Positions 16,372 through 24,228 of a stretch of DNA of 64,000 nucleotides are shown here, piece by piece. Position numbers and translations under genes: made by a program. A model generated the notes under the pieces. It was given only the letters and a program-made list of their open reading frames with translations. It was not told the DNA's origin and ran no database searches. The stretch is from Candidatus Solirubrobacter pratensis (GTDB lineage: Bacteria; Actinomycetota; Thermoleophilia; Solirubrobacterales; Solirubrobacteraceae): assembly GCF_000425945.1 (NCBI RefSeq), contig NZ_KE384481.1:372001-436000 (forward strand). The letters are read 5' to 3'. Position 1 is the stretch's first letter. Each line of letters begins with the position of its first letter.

Positions 16372-16857
16372 TTACGCCGCGGAGTCGGACTCGATCGTCT
16401 TCGGCGCGTTCCCGACGCCGATCGAGATCTTGCGCGGCTTGCGCTGCTCCGGCTTCGGAATCGTGATCTCGAGCACGCCGCGGTCGAAGCTCGCGGCGAC
16501 GGACTGTGGGTCGACGCCCTCGGGGAGGGTGAGCGAGCGCGAGAAGCTCCCGAACGCGCGCTCGACGCGGTGGTAGCCCTCCTCGCTCGTCTCGTGCTCG
16601 GCCTTGCGCTCGCCCGAGACGGTGAGGACGTTGTCCTCGACCTCGATGTTGACGTCCTCCTCGCTCAGGCCGGGCAGGTCGGCGCGCAGGACGAAGTGGT
16701 CACCGGTCTCGACGAGGTCCATCGCAGGCATCCAGCGGCGCAGCGTGCCGCCGTTCCCGCCCGTGGCGGGGGCGTCGAAGACGGTGCCGAAGAGACGGTT
16801 CATCTCGTTCTGGAGCGAAGCCAGCTCGCGAAGCGGCTCCCAGCGAACGATCGCCAT
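16372..16857 (-). CDS. Hsp20 family small heat-shock protein
   Basis: A 161-residue chaperone that binds unfolding proteins. The alpha-crystallin domain runs from about residue 45 to 140 (AMDLVETGDHFVLRADLPGL, EVEDNVLTVSGER, FDRGVLEITIPKPEQ) and the C-terminal IxI anchor is KISIGV. The N-terminus MAIVRWEPLRELASLQNEM is typical. SD GGAGGT sits 5 bp before ATG 16857, and a good sigma-70-type promoter lies just upstream. No HAIR or CIRCE element was found. Confidence 0.96.
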   Translation of the reverse strand: MAIVRWEPLRELASLQNEMNRLFGTVFDAPATGGNGGTLRRWMPAMDLVETGDHFVLRADLPGLSEEDVNIEVEDNVLTVSGERKAEHETSEEGYHRVERAFGSFSRSLTLPEGVDPQSVAASFDRGVLEITIPKPEQRKPRKISIGVGNAPKTIESDSAA

Positions 16858-16896
16858 GACATACCTCCGTTCCTAGCGAAACTGTGTGCTCAGCTC

Positions 16897-16925
16897 AGTA
16901 TGAAATCTAAGTCGCCAGATGTCAA
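16897..16925 (-). promoter_or_regulatory. Housekeeping-type promoter of hsp20
   Basis: On the minus strand TTGACA (16920-16925) is separated by exactly 17 bp from CATACT (16897-16902), a near-consensus sigma-70 promoter in an unusually AT-rich stretch. The -35 box overlaps the stop codon of the upstream iclR-type gene. Confidence 0.75.
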
Positions 16926-17692
16926 GTCTTCTCTAGCCAGGCTCTGGAGATGCTGTCCGCCGTCGTGAGCATCGCCGGCAGGAAGCGCGCGTGCATCTCC
17001 TCGACCGGCACGCGGGCCGTGGCAGCGCACAGGTTCAGCGCCGCGTGGACGCGCCCGTCCGGGCCGTGCAGCGGGACCGACAGCGACCGCAGGCCCAGCT
17101 CGAGCTCCTCGTCGACGAGCGAGAACCCCTGCACGCGCACGAGGGCGATCACGCGCGCGAGCCGCGCACGATCGGTCACGGTGCGGTGCGTGAGCGGCTC
17201 GAGCCGCGTCTGCGCCAGATGCGCCGCCACCTCGGGGTCGCTCAGGCCCGCCAGGAGCACGCGCCCCATCGCGGTCGCGTAGGCCGGCAGCCGGGAGCCG
17301 ACGCCGAGCGACATCATCAGGATCCGGCGCGACGGCACGCGGGCGACGACCACGATGTCGGGCAGGTCGAGCGTCGTCGCCGAGCACGTCTCCTGCACCT
17401 CGTCGGACAGGTCCTGCATGAACGGCTGCGCGATCTCCCACAGGCTGAGCGAGGACAGGTATGCCCAGCCGAGCGAGAGCACGCGCGGCGAGAGCGAGAA
17501 ATCGCGCCCGTCGCAGCGGACGAAGCCCAGCGCCTCGAGCGTCAGCAGGATCCGGCGGGCGGTCGCGCGGCTGATGCCGGTCCGCCGCGCGACCTCGCTG
17601 AGCGTCATCGCCGGCGCCTCGCGCGAGAAGGCCTGGATCACGGCCAGGCCGCGCTCCAGGCCCTGCAGCGTCTCGCCCGCGACGGCGGCCAT
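16922..17692 (-). CDS. IclR-family transcriptional regulator
   Basis: A 256-residue regulator. The winged helix-turn-helix is at residues 25-60 (LSEVARRTGISRATARRILLTLEALGFV), followed by an IclR effector domain with LPDIVVVARVPSRRILMMSLGVGSRLPAYATAMGRVLLAGL. Members of the PcaR/PobR type bind aromatic-pathway intermediates. It is the last gene of the catabolic cluster, 6 bp after the SnoaL-like gene, so it probably regulates that cluster. Confidence 0.93.
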   Translation of the reverse strand: MAAVAGETLQGLERGLAVIQAFSREAPAMTLSEVARRTGISRATARRILLTLEALGFVRCDGRDFSLSPRVLSLGWAYLSSLSLWEIAQPFMQDLSDEVQETCSATTLDLPDIVVVARVPSRRILMMSLGVGSRLPAYATAMGRVLLAGLSDPEVAAHLAQTRLEPLTHRTVTDRARLARVIALVRVQGFSLVDEELELGLRSLSVPLHGPDGRVHAALNLCAATARVPVEEMHARFLPAMLTTADSISRAWLEKT

Positions 17693-17698
17693 CTCAGC

Positions 17699-18187
17699 TC
17701 ACGCGCTCGCGGGGACCGCGGCCGCCTTGGCCGCCAGCCACGGGTAGCGCGACGTGTCCTGCCCCGCGTAGTCGGGGTCGAGGTAGATGAAGCAGCGCTG
17801 GATCTTGAAGTCGCGGATCTCGAACACGTCGCACCAGCGGCCCGCGCCCCACTCCGGCACGCCGGCGCGCCACGGGCCGTCCTGGTGCTCGCCGTAGGAC
17901 GTCCCCTCGGCGACGATCGTGTCGCCGCCCGAGAAGATCCAGTTGAAGTTGGCGTAGTCGTGGCGGATCGACTTCAGCGTCGCCCCCACGTCGCCGAACA
18001 TCTGCCCGATCTCCTCGCGGCCGTTGGCCAGGCCCCACTTCGGGAACATGACCTGCGCGTCGGGCGCGAACAGCTCGAGGATGCTCTCCCCGGTCGACGT
18101 CACGCCGCCGTTGTCGAAGGCCTTCAGGTACTCCAGCGCGACCGACTTGCGCTGCTCGTCGGTCATCGTCTGCGTCGCTATCGCCAT
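17699..18187 (-). CDS. SnoaL-like (NTF2-fold) protein of the catabolic cluster
   Basis: A 162-residue protein with the NTF2-like cone fold pattern: an N-terminal helix pair (RKSVALEYLKAFDNGG), ILELFAPDAQVMFPKWG, and strand segments WCDVFEIRDFKIQRCFIYLDPDY. SnoaL-like members are small isomerases, cyclases or hydrolases acting on hydrophobic rings, or lack activity. Its start overlaps the upstream flavoprotein gene by 10 bp. Partnering with a ketosteroid-dehydrogenase-like protein recalls ketosteroid isomerase, but the exact reaction is unknown. Confidence 0.8.
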   Translation of the reverse strand: MAIATQTMTDEQRKSVALEYLKAFDNGGVTSTGESILELFAPDAQVMFPKWGLANGREEIGQMFGDVGATLKSIRHDYANFNWIFSGGDTIVAEGTSYGEHQDGPWRAGVPEWGAGRWCDVFEIRDFKIQRCFIYLDPDYAGQDTSRYPWLAAKAAAVPASA

Positions 18188-19875
18188 GCCAGCTCCTCTC
18201 TGTCATGTCCTGAGCTTGAGAGGACGGAGGACGAAACCGTTCTCTGTTGCTCCTTCGTCGCTGCGTTCGCCGCCCGGTAGGCGAACGCGATGATCGGGCC
18301 GAGCGTCGCGCCGCCGGCCCAGTACGCGCGCGCCGAAGGCGACGCGACGCAGTTGCCGACCCCGTACAGCCCGGGAATCGGCCGGTCCATGTCGTCCACC
18401 ACCTGGCCGTCGGGCGTCGCCTTCGGGCCGCCCTTGGTGTCCAGCGTGCCGCCGGTGACGAGCGCGGCGTAGTACGGGCCGCTCGCCGAGAGCGGCCACA
18501 TCGTCGGGTTCGTGCGCCCCGGCTCCTCGCGCACGTCGCCGTTGAAGAGCTGCTGCACCGCGCGCTCGCCGCGGCCGAAGTCGCGATCGACCCCGGTCTC
18601 CGCCATCTCGTTGAAGCGCGCGATCGAGGCGCGCAGGTTATCGGCCCAGTCGTCCGCGAGCGCGAGCCCCCCGGTGACGGTCGCGTACTTCGCCGCGCGC
18701 TCGCGCACGGCGTCCTCGAGCTCCTCGAGCGTCTCGCCGCGCAGCACGTGCGCGTCGCTCGCACCGGTCGAGCCGACGATCAGCCGGCCGTACTCGTCGC
18801 TCGCCGAGTTCTCCTGCGCGCGCTGGTCCCAGACCTGGACGAGCACGAGGTACGGGTACTCGCCGCGCAGCGGATCCCACTGGAAGAACATCTGGGCGAG
18901 CTCGTTGTACGGGAGCTTCTCGTTGACCACGCGCCGGCCCGTCTTGTCGACGAACAGCATCGAGTCGCCGGCGACGGAGAACATGCCGGAGAGCGACGGG
19001 TCCCTGGACACGGCGCTCTCCAGCGGGACCGGGCACATCCAGGCCTGGTTCATGTTGCGCAGCTGCGCCCCGGCGGCCGAGCCGATGCGCACGAAGTCGC
19101 CTTCGTTGGTGATCGCCGCGCAGCCGCCGTACGCAGGTGCCGAGAGGAAGTTCGCGCGCAGCTCCGGGTCGTGCGTGAAGCCGCCGGAGGCGAAGATCAC
19201 GGCCTTGCGCGCGCCCACGCGGACCGTCCCCTGCGGCCCGGTCGCCTCGACGCCGACGACGGCGCCGTCGACGATCACGAGCCGCTGCACGCGATGGCGC
19301 AGCCGGATGTCCACGCCGTCGCGCTCGGCCGCCGCGCTCATCGTGGCGACGCCGACCAGGCCGCCGTCGGACATCGACTCGCGCGCGCCCTCGGGCACGA
19401 AGACGCGCCCGATGGGAGCGCGATCCTCGGGCAGCTCGGCCCAGTAGTCCGGCACGGCCTCGCACCAGCGGTACGGCAGCGCGTCGCGCTCGGCGAGCAG
19501 CTCAGCCGCCGGCGAGGCGCTCTCGTAGATCGCGCGGATCTGCGCGAACTCCCACTCGCTCAGTCCGAGCGTGGGGCTGGAGGGGTCGTACTGCTGCGGG
19601 CGCGAGAGCCGCGCGGCGTAACGCAGGAAGTCCTCCTCCGGGTCCTCGATGCCGGCCTCCCGCATCCGGACGTTGTTCGGCACCCAGTACCAGAACGCCG
19701 CCTTGCGGGCCGTCCCGCCGAGTTGCTCGGCCTTCTCGAGCAGGATCACCTCGTCGCCGTTCCAGCGCGAGAAGAGCGCCGCGGGCAGCCCGCCGCCTCC
19801 CCCGCCGACGACGACGATGTCCGCTGTCGCGTCGAACGCTCCGGCGCCGGCCGGCGCCGCCGATTCACGGTTCAT
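18178..19875 (-). CDS. FAD-dependent ring dehydrogenase, 3-ketosteroid delta-1-dehydrogenase/fumarate-reductase family
   Basis: A 565-residue flavoprotein. The FAD Rossmann motif is at residues 20-35 (IVVVGGGGGGLPAALFS) with the second dinucleotide element VILLEKAEQLGGTARKAAFWYWVPNN. The C-terminal FAD loop reads YGVGNCVASPSARAYWAGGATLGPII, like KstD and flavocytochrome c family members. Such enzymes remove hydrogens next to a ring carbonyl. It overlaps the monooxygenase stop (ATGA) and the SnoaL-like start. In this operon it might aromatise a cyclic ketone to a phenol; that is inference. Confidence 0.85.
   Translation of the reverse strand: MNRESAAPAGAGAFDATADIVVVGGGGGGLPAALFSRWNGDEVILLEKAEQLGGTARKAAFWYWVPNNVRMREAGIEDPEEDFLRYAARLSRPQQYDPSSPTLGLSEWEFAQIRAIYESASPAAELLAERDALPYRWCEAVPDYWAELPEDRAPIGRVFVPEGARESMSDGGLVGVATMSAAAERDGVDIRLRHRVQRLVIVDGAVVGVEATGPQGTVRVGARKAVIFASGGFTHDPELRANFLSAPAYGGCAAITNEGDFVRIGSAAGAQLRNMNQAWMCPVPLESAVSRDPSLSGMFSVAGDSMLFVDKTGRRVVNEKLPYNELAQMFFQWDPLRGEYPYLVLVQVWDQRAQENSASDEYGRLIVGSTGASDAHVLRGETLEELEDAVRERAAKYATVTGGLALADDWADNLRASIARFNEMAETGVDRDFGRGERAVQQLFNGDVREEPGRTNPTMWPLSASGPYYAALVTGGTLDTKGGPKATPDGQVVDDMDRPIPGLYGVGNCVASPSARAYWAGGATLGPIIAFAYRAANAATKEQQRTVSSSVLSSSGHDREELAWR
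18200..18243. repeat. Gene-junction repeat, copy 1
   Basis: The stretch holding GAGCTTGAGAGGACGGAGG and ACGAAAC then GTTCTC recurs at 19890-19943. It forms the 3' end of the flavoprotein gene, just upstream of the SnoaL-like start, and makes two proteins end in similar residues (VSSSVLSSS here). Confidence 0.7.
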
Positions 19876-21680
19876 CTCTCTCCCCCATTGTCACGTCGTC
19901 CGAGGTCCGAGCTTGCGAGGACGGAGGACGAAACGAGGTTCTCATTTCCGAGCAGCGAATCCATCACGCGGCTCAGCTCGGCCGTCGCGTCCTCCGCGAC
20001 CTCGTTGGCGCGCCACGCGACGTGCGCGTCCGGGCGCACGAGCACGCAGCCCAATTCCTCGACCTCGCGCAGCCGCGCCCAGTCGTCGTAGATGTCATGC
20101 GCGTCGCGCGCGGGGCCGATCACGAACGCCGCGATCGGCACGCCGGTGCGCTGCGTCACCTCGGCCGCCGCCTCGACCCACGCCTCGCCGCCGATGCCCG
20201 TCAGCAGCGTGAAGCGGCCCTTGCCGGCGAGATCGTGGGTGGAGACCCTCTCGCCGCGGTGCTCGAGCCAGGCGTGCGGGAGCCGCGCCCCCGGCCACGT
20301 GGTCGCGTGGTAGTAGAGCTCGGGGTCGCGCTCGTACGCCGGCTCCGGCGTGCCGTCCGGCACCACCGCGCTCGAGCGGTAGCGCTGGCCGAGCTCGACG
20401 CCGTGCGCGTTGAACTCGTAGTTCTTGAGCTCGATCGCCGACTTGAGCTTGCGGCGCGCCTCGGCTCCGGCCGGCGAGTTCTCCTTGCGGATCTCCATGT
20501 TGGCCCGCATCTGCTCGGGGTCGGTCGTCTCGAGCAGGCCGAGGGCGTCGAAGATCGGCCCGAATTCGTCGATGCTCTGGTTCGCGCGCAGGACGATCTG
20601 CCTGCCGATCGGCGCGCGCTCGGCGTCATAGGAGTCCAGCAGCGACGGCGCCGCCTTGCCGTCGAGCACCAGCGCGAGCTTCCAGGCGAGGTTGTAGGCG
20701 TCGGCGATCGATGTGTTCGAGCCGAGCCCGTTGCTCGGCGGGTGCCGGTGGCAGGCGTCGCCCATGCAGAACACGCGGCCCTCTGAGTAGCGGGTCGCGT
20801 ACATCTTGTTGTTGCCCCACAGCGACGTGGACCGCAGCGTGACGTCGATCGTGTCGTCCCCGACGAGGTTGTGCACCACCCGTGTGGCGACGGCTTCGTC
20901 GACCTCCGGCGGCGGCTCGTTGATGTCGTAGCCCCAGACGATCAGCCACTCGTCCCACGGCCGCACCATGCGCACGAGGCCCATGCCGATGCCGCCGATG
21001 TCGGCGCCCGGCTGCATCACCCAGTAGAGGACGCTCGGCCGGTGCGCGACGTACTTGGAGAGGTCGGCGTGGAAGACGATGTTCATCGAGCCCGCCCGGT
21101 CCATCTCGCCCTCCATCGGGAGGGCGAGGTCCTGCGCGATCTTCGAGCGGCCGCCGTCGGCGCCGATCAGGTACTTCGCGCGGATCTCGAACGTGTCGCC
21201 CGTCAGCCGGTCCAGCGCCGTGACGGTGACGCCGTCGGCGTCCTGGACGTATGAGAGGTATTCGGTGTCGAAGCGCACGCGGGTGCCCCGGCGGGCGGCC
21301 TCGCCGAGGATGATCGGCTCGAAGATGTCCTGCGGCAGGTCGTAGTGGATGCAGGGGCTGGCGAGCGTGTAGTCGGCCAGCCGGGCCGGATGCGTCCCCC
21401 AGGTATGCAGCCGCGCGAGCTCGTCGCCCGCCAGGCTCGTGCAGAACACCGTGTCGCCCATCAGCGGCTGCGGCACGCCCTTGGCCTTGATCTCGCCCTC
21501 CAGGCCCATGTCGCGCATGATCTCGACGGCCCGCTGGTTGGTGATGTGAGCGCGCGGCGTGTTCGCCGTCCAGCGGTACTTCGTGATCACCATGTTCTGC
21601 ACGCCGTAGGTGCTGAGGAACAGCGCGCTCGAGCTGCCGGCCGGCCCGGAGCCGACGATCAGGACGTCGGTCTCGATCAT
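19872..21680 (-). CDS. FAD-dependent aromatic monooxygenase (TfdB/PheA/resorcinol hydroxylase type)
   Basis: A 602-residue class A flavoprotein hydroxylase using NAD(P)H and O2. FAD motif VLIVGSGPAGSSSALFLS (residues 6-23), the DG-type motif YLIGADGGRSKIA, and the GD motif FCMGDACHRHPPSNGLGSNTSIAD are all present; a thioredoxin-fold-like C-terminal domain follows. Start ATG 21680 overlaps the dioxygenase stop (ATGA). In the resorcinol pathway the equivalent enzyme makes hydroxyquinol, the substrate of the neighbouring dioxygenase. Confidence 0.92.
   Translation of the reverse strand: MIETDVLIVGSGPAGSSSALFLSTYGVQNMVITKYRWTANTPRAHITNQRAVEIMRDMGLEGEIKAKGVPQPLMGDTVFCTSLAGDELARLHTWGTHPARLADYTLASPCIHYDLPQDIFEPIILGEAARRGTRVRFDTEYLSYVQDADGVTVTALDRLTGDTFEIRAKYLIGADGGRSKIAQDLALPMEGEMDRAGSMNIVFHADLSKYVAHRPSVLYWVMQPGADIGGIGMGLVRMVRPWDEWLIVWGYDINEPPPEVDEAVATRVVHNLVGDDTIDVTLRSTSLWGNNKMYATRYSEGRVFCMGDACHRHPPSNGLGSNTSIADAYNLAWKLALVLDGKAAPSLLDSYDAERAPIGRQIVLRANQSIDEFGPIFDALGLLETTDPEQMRANMEIRKENSPAGAEARRKLKSAIELKNYEFNAHGVELGQRYRSSAVVPDGTPEPAYERDPELYYHATTWPGARLPHAWLEHRGERVSTHDLAGKGRFTLLTGIGGEAWVEAAAEVTQRTGVPIAAFVIGPARDAHDIYDDWARLREVEELGCVLVRPDAHVAWRANEVAEDATAELSRVMDSLLGNENLVSSSVLASSDLGRRDNGGER
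19890..19943. repeat. Gene-junction repeat, copy 2
   Basis: Second copy of the junction repeat (GAGCTTGCGAGGACGGAGG, ACGAAAC, GTTCTC). It forms the 3' end of the monooxygenase gene, giving the C-terminal VSSSVLASS, and lies 15-68 bp upstream of the flavoprotein start. Short inverted GTCC/GGAC arms suggest a possible mRNA hairpin. Confidence 0.7.
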
Positions 21681-22528
21681 GGCGCCAGCACCATGTCGTA
21701 GCGCATCGTCCAGAACGGCACGTCCATCTCGGACCCATCGGGCGCGGCACCCGGCTCGTGATGCTCGAAATGGCCGATCAGGTTCGATCGCACGCCGAAG
21801 ACCGCGTCGCTGTCGAGGTACTCGTCGCCGTCGGCGAAGACATGTGTGATCAGCGTCTGGAAGCCCTCGGCCTCGATCTTGAAGTGCACATGCGCGGGGC
21901 GCATCGGGCCGCGCGCGCCCGCCGCCAGCAGCTCGCCGACGGGGCCGTCGGCCGGGATCGGATACGCCACAGGCTTGACCGACCAGAACCAGAAGCGCCC
22001 GTCGGCGTCGCTGCGCAGGTGGCCGCGCCCGCGCGGCTGGTCGAGGTCCGCGTACTGGACGTCGTAGAAGCCGTCCTCGTCGGCCTGCCAGACGTCGATC
22101 AGCGCGTCCGGCACGGGCTCGCCGTTGAGGTCGAGCACGCGGCCCTCCATGAAGCACGGCTCGCCCGGCGCGCCCGCGCCGAGGTCGTCGCCGTTCTCGA
22201 AGGCCGGCGAGCCCTCGACGAAGAACGGCCCGAACACGGTGCTCTCGGTCGCCTCGGGCGGGCGCCGGTTGTTGATGCCGACCACGAGCATCGACAGGCC
22301 GAGGACGTCGCTGAGCAGGATGAACTCCTGCCGCTTGTCGTCGGTGATGTGGCCCGTGCGCGTGAGGAAGTCGATCCCCGCGAACCACTCCTCCTCGGTC
22401 AGCTGCACCTCCGACGCGAACGCGTGCAGGTGGCGGACGAGGCTGTCGGCGATCTCTTTGAAGCGCTCGGAGCCGTTGAACGAGGCGATGACCGCCTCGG
22501 TCAGGTCCGTGTCGGTGAGGTTTCGCAT
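21677..22528 (-). CDS. Intradiol dioxygenase, probably hydroxyquinol 1,2-dioxygenase
   Basis: A 283-residue non-haem Fe(III) enzyme. After the N-terminal dimerisation helices (FKEIADSLVRHLHAFASEV), the catalytic domain shows the four iron ligands: Tyr in DGFYDVQYAD, Tyr in PVAYPIPADGP, and the two His of RPAHVHFKI. It cleaves hydroxyquinol (1,2,4-benzenetriol) to maleylacetate, fitting the maleylacetate reductase encoded just upstream. Catechol as a substrate cannot be excluded. Start ATG 22528 lies inside the 3' end of that gene (28-bp overlap). Confidence 0.94.
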   Translation of the reverse strand: MRNLTDTDLTEAVIASFNGSERFKEIADSLVRHLHAFASEVQLTEEEWFAGIDFLTRTGHITDDKRQEFILLSDVLGLSMLVVGINNRRPPEATESTVFGPFFVEGSPAFENGDDLGAGAPGEPCFMEGRVLDLNGEPVPDALIDVWQADEDGFYDVQYADLDQPRGRGHLRSDADGRFWFWSVKPVAYPIPADGPVGELLAAGARGPMRPAHVHFKIEAEGFQTLITHVFADGDEYLDSDAVFGVRSNLIGHFEHHEPGAAPDGSEMDVPFWTMRYDMVLAP

Positions 22529-23544
22529 GCTGTCTCCACGGGTCGTCGGCCTTCGTACGCGGCCTCGAGCAGCCCGCGTGCATCCGGATATGTCTCCTCC
22601 ACCAGGCTGACCGCCTCGTCGAGGTCCTGCAGGCCGATGTCGCGCAGGGCCGTCGGCGCGCCGATCCGCACGGCGAGGTCGAACAGCGCCGGCCCGGCCT
22701 CGGGCGCGCCGAGCGCCCGCGCCACGCGCGCCATCGCCGCGGGCTCGTACGCCTCCTGATAGGCGGCGACCTGCGGGATCATCACGCCGTGCAGGTCGGC
22801 GTGCGGAAGGTCGAACGCGCCGCCGAGGATGTGGCAGATCCTGTGGTGCATGCCCGAGCCCGCGGAGGCGAACGCCGCGCCGGCGAGATAGGCGCCGTAG
22901 AGCGTGTCGGAGCGGCCCCCGAGGTCGTCCGGGCGCTCGATCGCCGCGGGCACGCCGAGCGCGAGCGCGCCGATGCCCTCCTCGGCCATCAGCGACGCGA
23001 TCGGGTTCGCGCGCGGGCCGTAGAACGCCTCGACGCAATGGGCGATCGCGTTCAGCGCGCTCGGGCCGGTGACCTGCGGCGGCAACGTCGTCGTCAGCTC
23101 CGGGTCGTAGACGACGACCTTCGGCAGCACGCGCGGGTCGCTGCCCGTCGTCTTGCGCCGGCCTTCGGTGAGCCCCCACACCGGCGTCATCTCCGAGCCG
23201 GCGTAGGTCGTGGGCACGGCGACGATCGGCAGCCCGGTCTCGAGCGCCACGGCCTTCGCGGTGCCGGTGGTCGAGCCGCCGCCGACGCTCAGCAGCGCGT
23301 CGGCCCCTGCGGCCGCGGCGACCGCGCGGCGCGCGATCTCGACCGGCACGTGCCCGCGCACCTCGGTGAACTCGGCGGCGACGTCGCCCGCGAGCTCGCG
23401 CGCGAGCGGCAGCTCCGGCTCGGCCGCGATCAGCAGCACGCGCCGCGCGCCGAGCGCCTCGAGCTCAGGCCTGAGCATGGTGCGCGCCGCACCGGCGCCG
23501 AAGACGACCCGGCCGGGAAGCGCCGAGTACGTGAACTGCCTCAA
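22501..23544 (-). CDS. Maleylacetate reductase (iron-containing alcohol dehydrogenase family)
   Basis: A 347-residue enzyme reducing maleylacetate to 3-oxoadipate. The NAD-binding motif is LLSVGGGSTTGTAKAVAL, and VPTTYAGSEMTPVWGLT plus HHRICHILGGAFDLPHAD are family marks. I start it at TTG 23542-23544: GGAGGAG lies 6 bp before it and the product then begins RQFTYSALPGRVVFGAG, the usual N-terminus. GTG 23574 and ATG 23565 have no SD. It is the first structural gene of the catabolic operon. Confidence 0.94.
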   Translation of the reverse strand: MRQFTYSALPGRVVFGAGAARTMLRPELEALGARRVLLIAAEPELPLARELAGDVAAEFTEVRGHVPVEIARRAVAAAAGADALLSVGGGSTTGTAKAVALETGLPIVAVPTTYAGSEMTPVWGLTEGRRKTTGSDPRVLPKVVVYDPELTTTLPPQVTGPSALNAIAHCVEAFYGPRANPIASLMAEEGIGALALGVPAAIERPDDLGGRSDTLYGAYLAGAAFASAGSGMHHRICHILGGAFDLPHADLHGVMIPQVAAYQEAYEPAAMARVARALGAPEAGPALFDLAVRIGAPTALRDIGLQDLDEAVSLVEETYPDARGLLEAAYEGRRPVETACETSPTRT

Positions 23545-23567
23545 CGGGCCCTCCTCCGTTCGCATCA

Positions 23568-23581
23568 CGCACACTTGTGCG
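23568..23581. promoter_or_regulatory. Palindrome upstream of the catabolic operon
   Basis: CGCACA and TGTGCG flank CT. It lies 24 bp upstream of the TTG start of the maleylacetate reductase gene, in its 5' leader or promoter, a plausible operator. Confidence 0.4.
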
Positions 23582-23607
23582 CTCAGACAGCGTGGCAGTC
23601 CAAAGCG

Positions 23608-23626
23608 GCGCTGTCAACGACAGCGC
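23608..23626. promoter_or_regulatory. Perfect inverted repeat, candidate operator
   Basis: GCGCTGTC and GACAGCGC flank AAC. An 8-bp perfect inverted repeat in the 109-bp gap before the catabolic operon, suited to a dimeric IclR or MarR regulator. Confidence 0.5.
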
Positions 23627-23636
23627 ACGGTTGTTC

Positions 23637-23654
23637 GCTCACCGAACGGTGAGC
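23637..23654. promoter_or_regulatory. Second perfect inverted repeat next to the marR stop
   Basis: GCTCACCG and CGGTGAGC flank AA, touching the stop codon of the MarR gene. A 2-nt loop makes a hairpin terminator unlikely, so a protein site is more likely. Confidence 0.45.
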
Positions 23655-24136
23655 TACTGGAGGCCGGAGGCGCCGGGGATGACGCGGTCCCAGTAGCCGG
23701 CGAGCACGCGCAGCTCGTGCTCCTCGAACTGGGAGAGGAACTTCCGGCGCACGCCGCCCAGGTGAGTGCGGCGCGCCTCCTCGAGCGCCTCGGCGCCCTT
23801 CTCCGTCAGCACCGCGTACGAGCCGCGGCCGTCGTCGGTGCAGCCGTCGCGTAGCACCAACCCGTCCTTCTCGAGCCGATCCACGAGCCGCGTCATGCCC
23901 GAGCGCGAGAGCAACACGGAGTCGGCGAGCTCGGCCATCCGGCGCTTGCGGCCGGGCGCCGACTCGAGGTTGAGCAGCACCTCGTACGAGCTGAGCGGGA
24001 GCTTGTGGGCCGAGGCGAGCTCGGCGTCGAGCTGCTTGACCAGCGCGGAGTGCACGCGCAGCAGGCCCCGCCAGGCTCCGAGCTCAGTCGCGGAGAGCTG
24101 GACCGCCGGTTCCTGTAGCAAGTGCGCCTGTGCCAT
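23654..24136 (-). CDS. MarR-family regulator of the catabolic cluster
   Basis: A 160-residue winged-helix regulator. The recognition region is RMAELADSVLLSRSGMTRLVDRLEKDGLVLRD, followed by a beta wing (CTDDGRGSYAVLTEKG) and a C-terminal dimer helix. MarR proteins of aromatic pathways are usually released by a phenolic ligand. It is first in the leftward series, 109 bp ahead of maleylacetate reductase. A promoter with an overlapping palindrome sits just upstream, suggesting autoregulation. Confidence 0.92.
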   Translation of the reverse strand: MAQAHLLQEPAVQLSATELGAWRGLLRVHSALVKQLDAELASAHKLPLSSYEVLLNLESAPGRKRRMAELADSVLLSRSGMTRLVDRLEKDGLVLRDGCTDDGRGSYAVLTEKGAEALEEARRTHLGGVRRKFLSQFEEHELRVLAGYWDRVIPGASGLQ

Positions 24137-24142
24137 GGTGTG

Positions 24143-24172
24143 AGTCTAGCGGAGAGTAGTTGCGCAGGCAAC
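24143..24172 (-). promoter_or_regulatory. marR promoter with overlapping palindrome
   Basis: On the minus strand TTGCCT (24166-24171) and TAGACT (24143-24148) are 17 bp apart; TAGACT is 6 bp before ATG 24136, so the mRNA may be leaderless. GTTGC and GCAAC around a 4-bp spacer (24159-24172) cover the -35 box and look like a MarR operator. Confidence 0.55.
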
Positions 24173-24228
24173 GGGTCCGGCCGAAGCCCCGCCGCGCGGC
24201 TCGCACCCGCCGCCCTTGACGTTCCCCG

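Noticed and set aside
16372..16925. HAIR or CIRCE heat-shock operator for hsp20
   Set aside because: No CTTGAGT/ACTCAAG or TTAGCACTC inverted pair was found. A normal TTGACA-N17-CATACT promoter is present instead.
19872..22583. A 903-codon monooxygenase with a long N-terminal extension
   Set aside because: The extension lies over the dioxygenase gene in another frame. The true protein starts MIETDVLIVGSGPAG at 21680 with an ATGA overlap.
23568..23654. Short palindromes as a CRISPR array
   Set aside because: The repeats differ in sequence, with no regular spacers. No cas genes are in the window.
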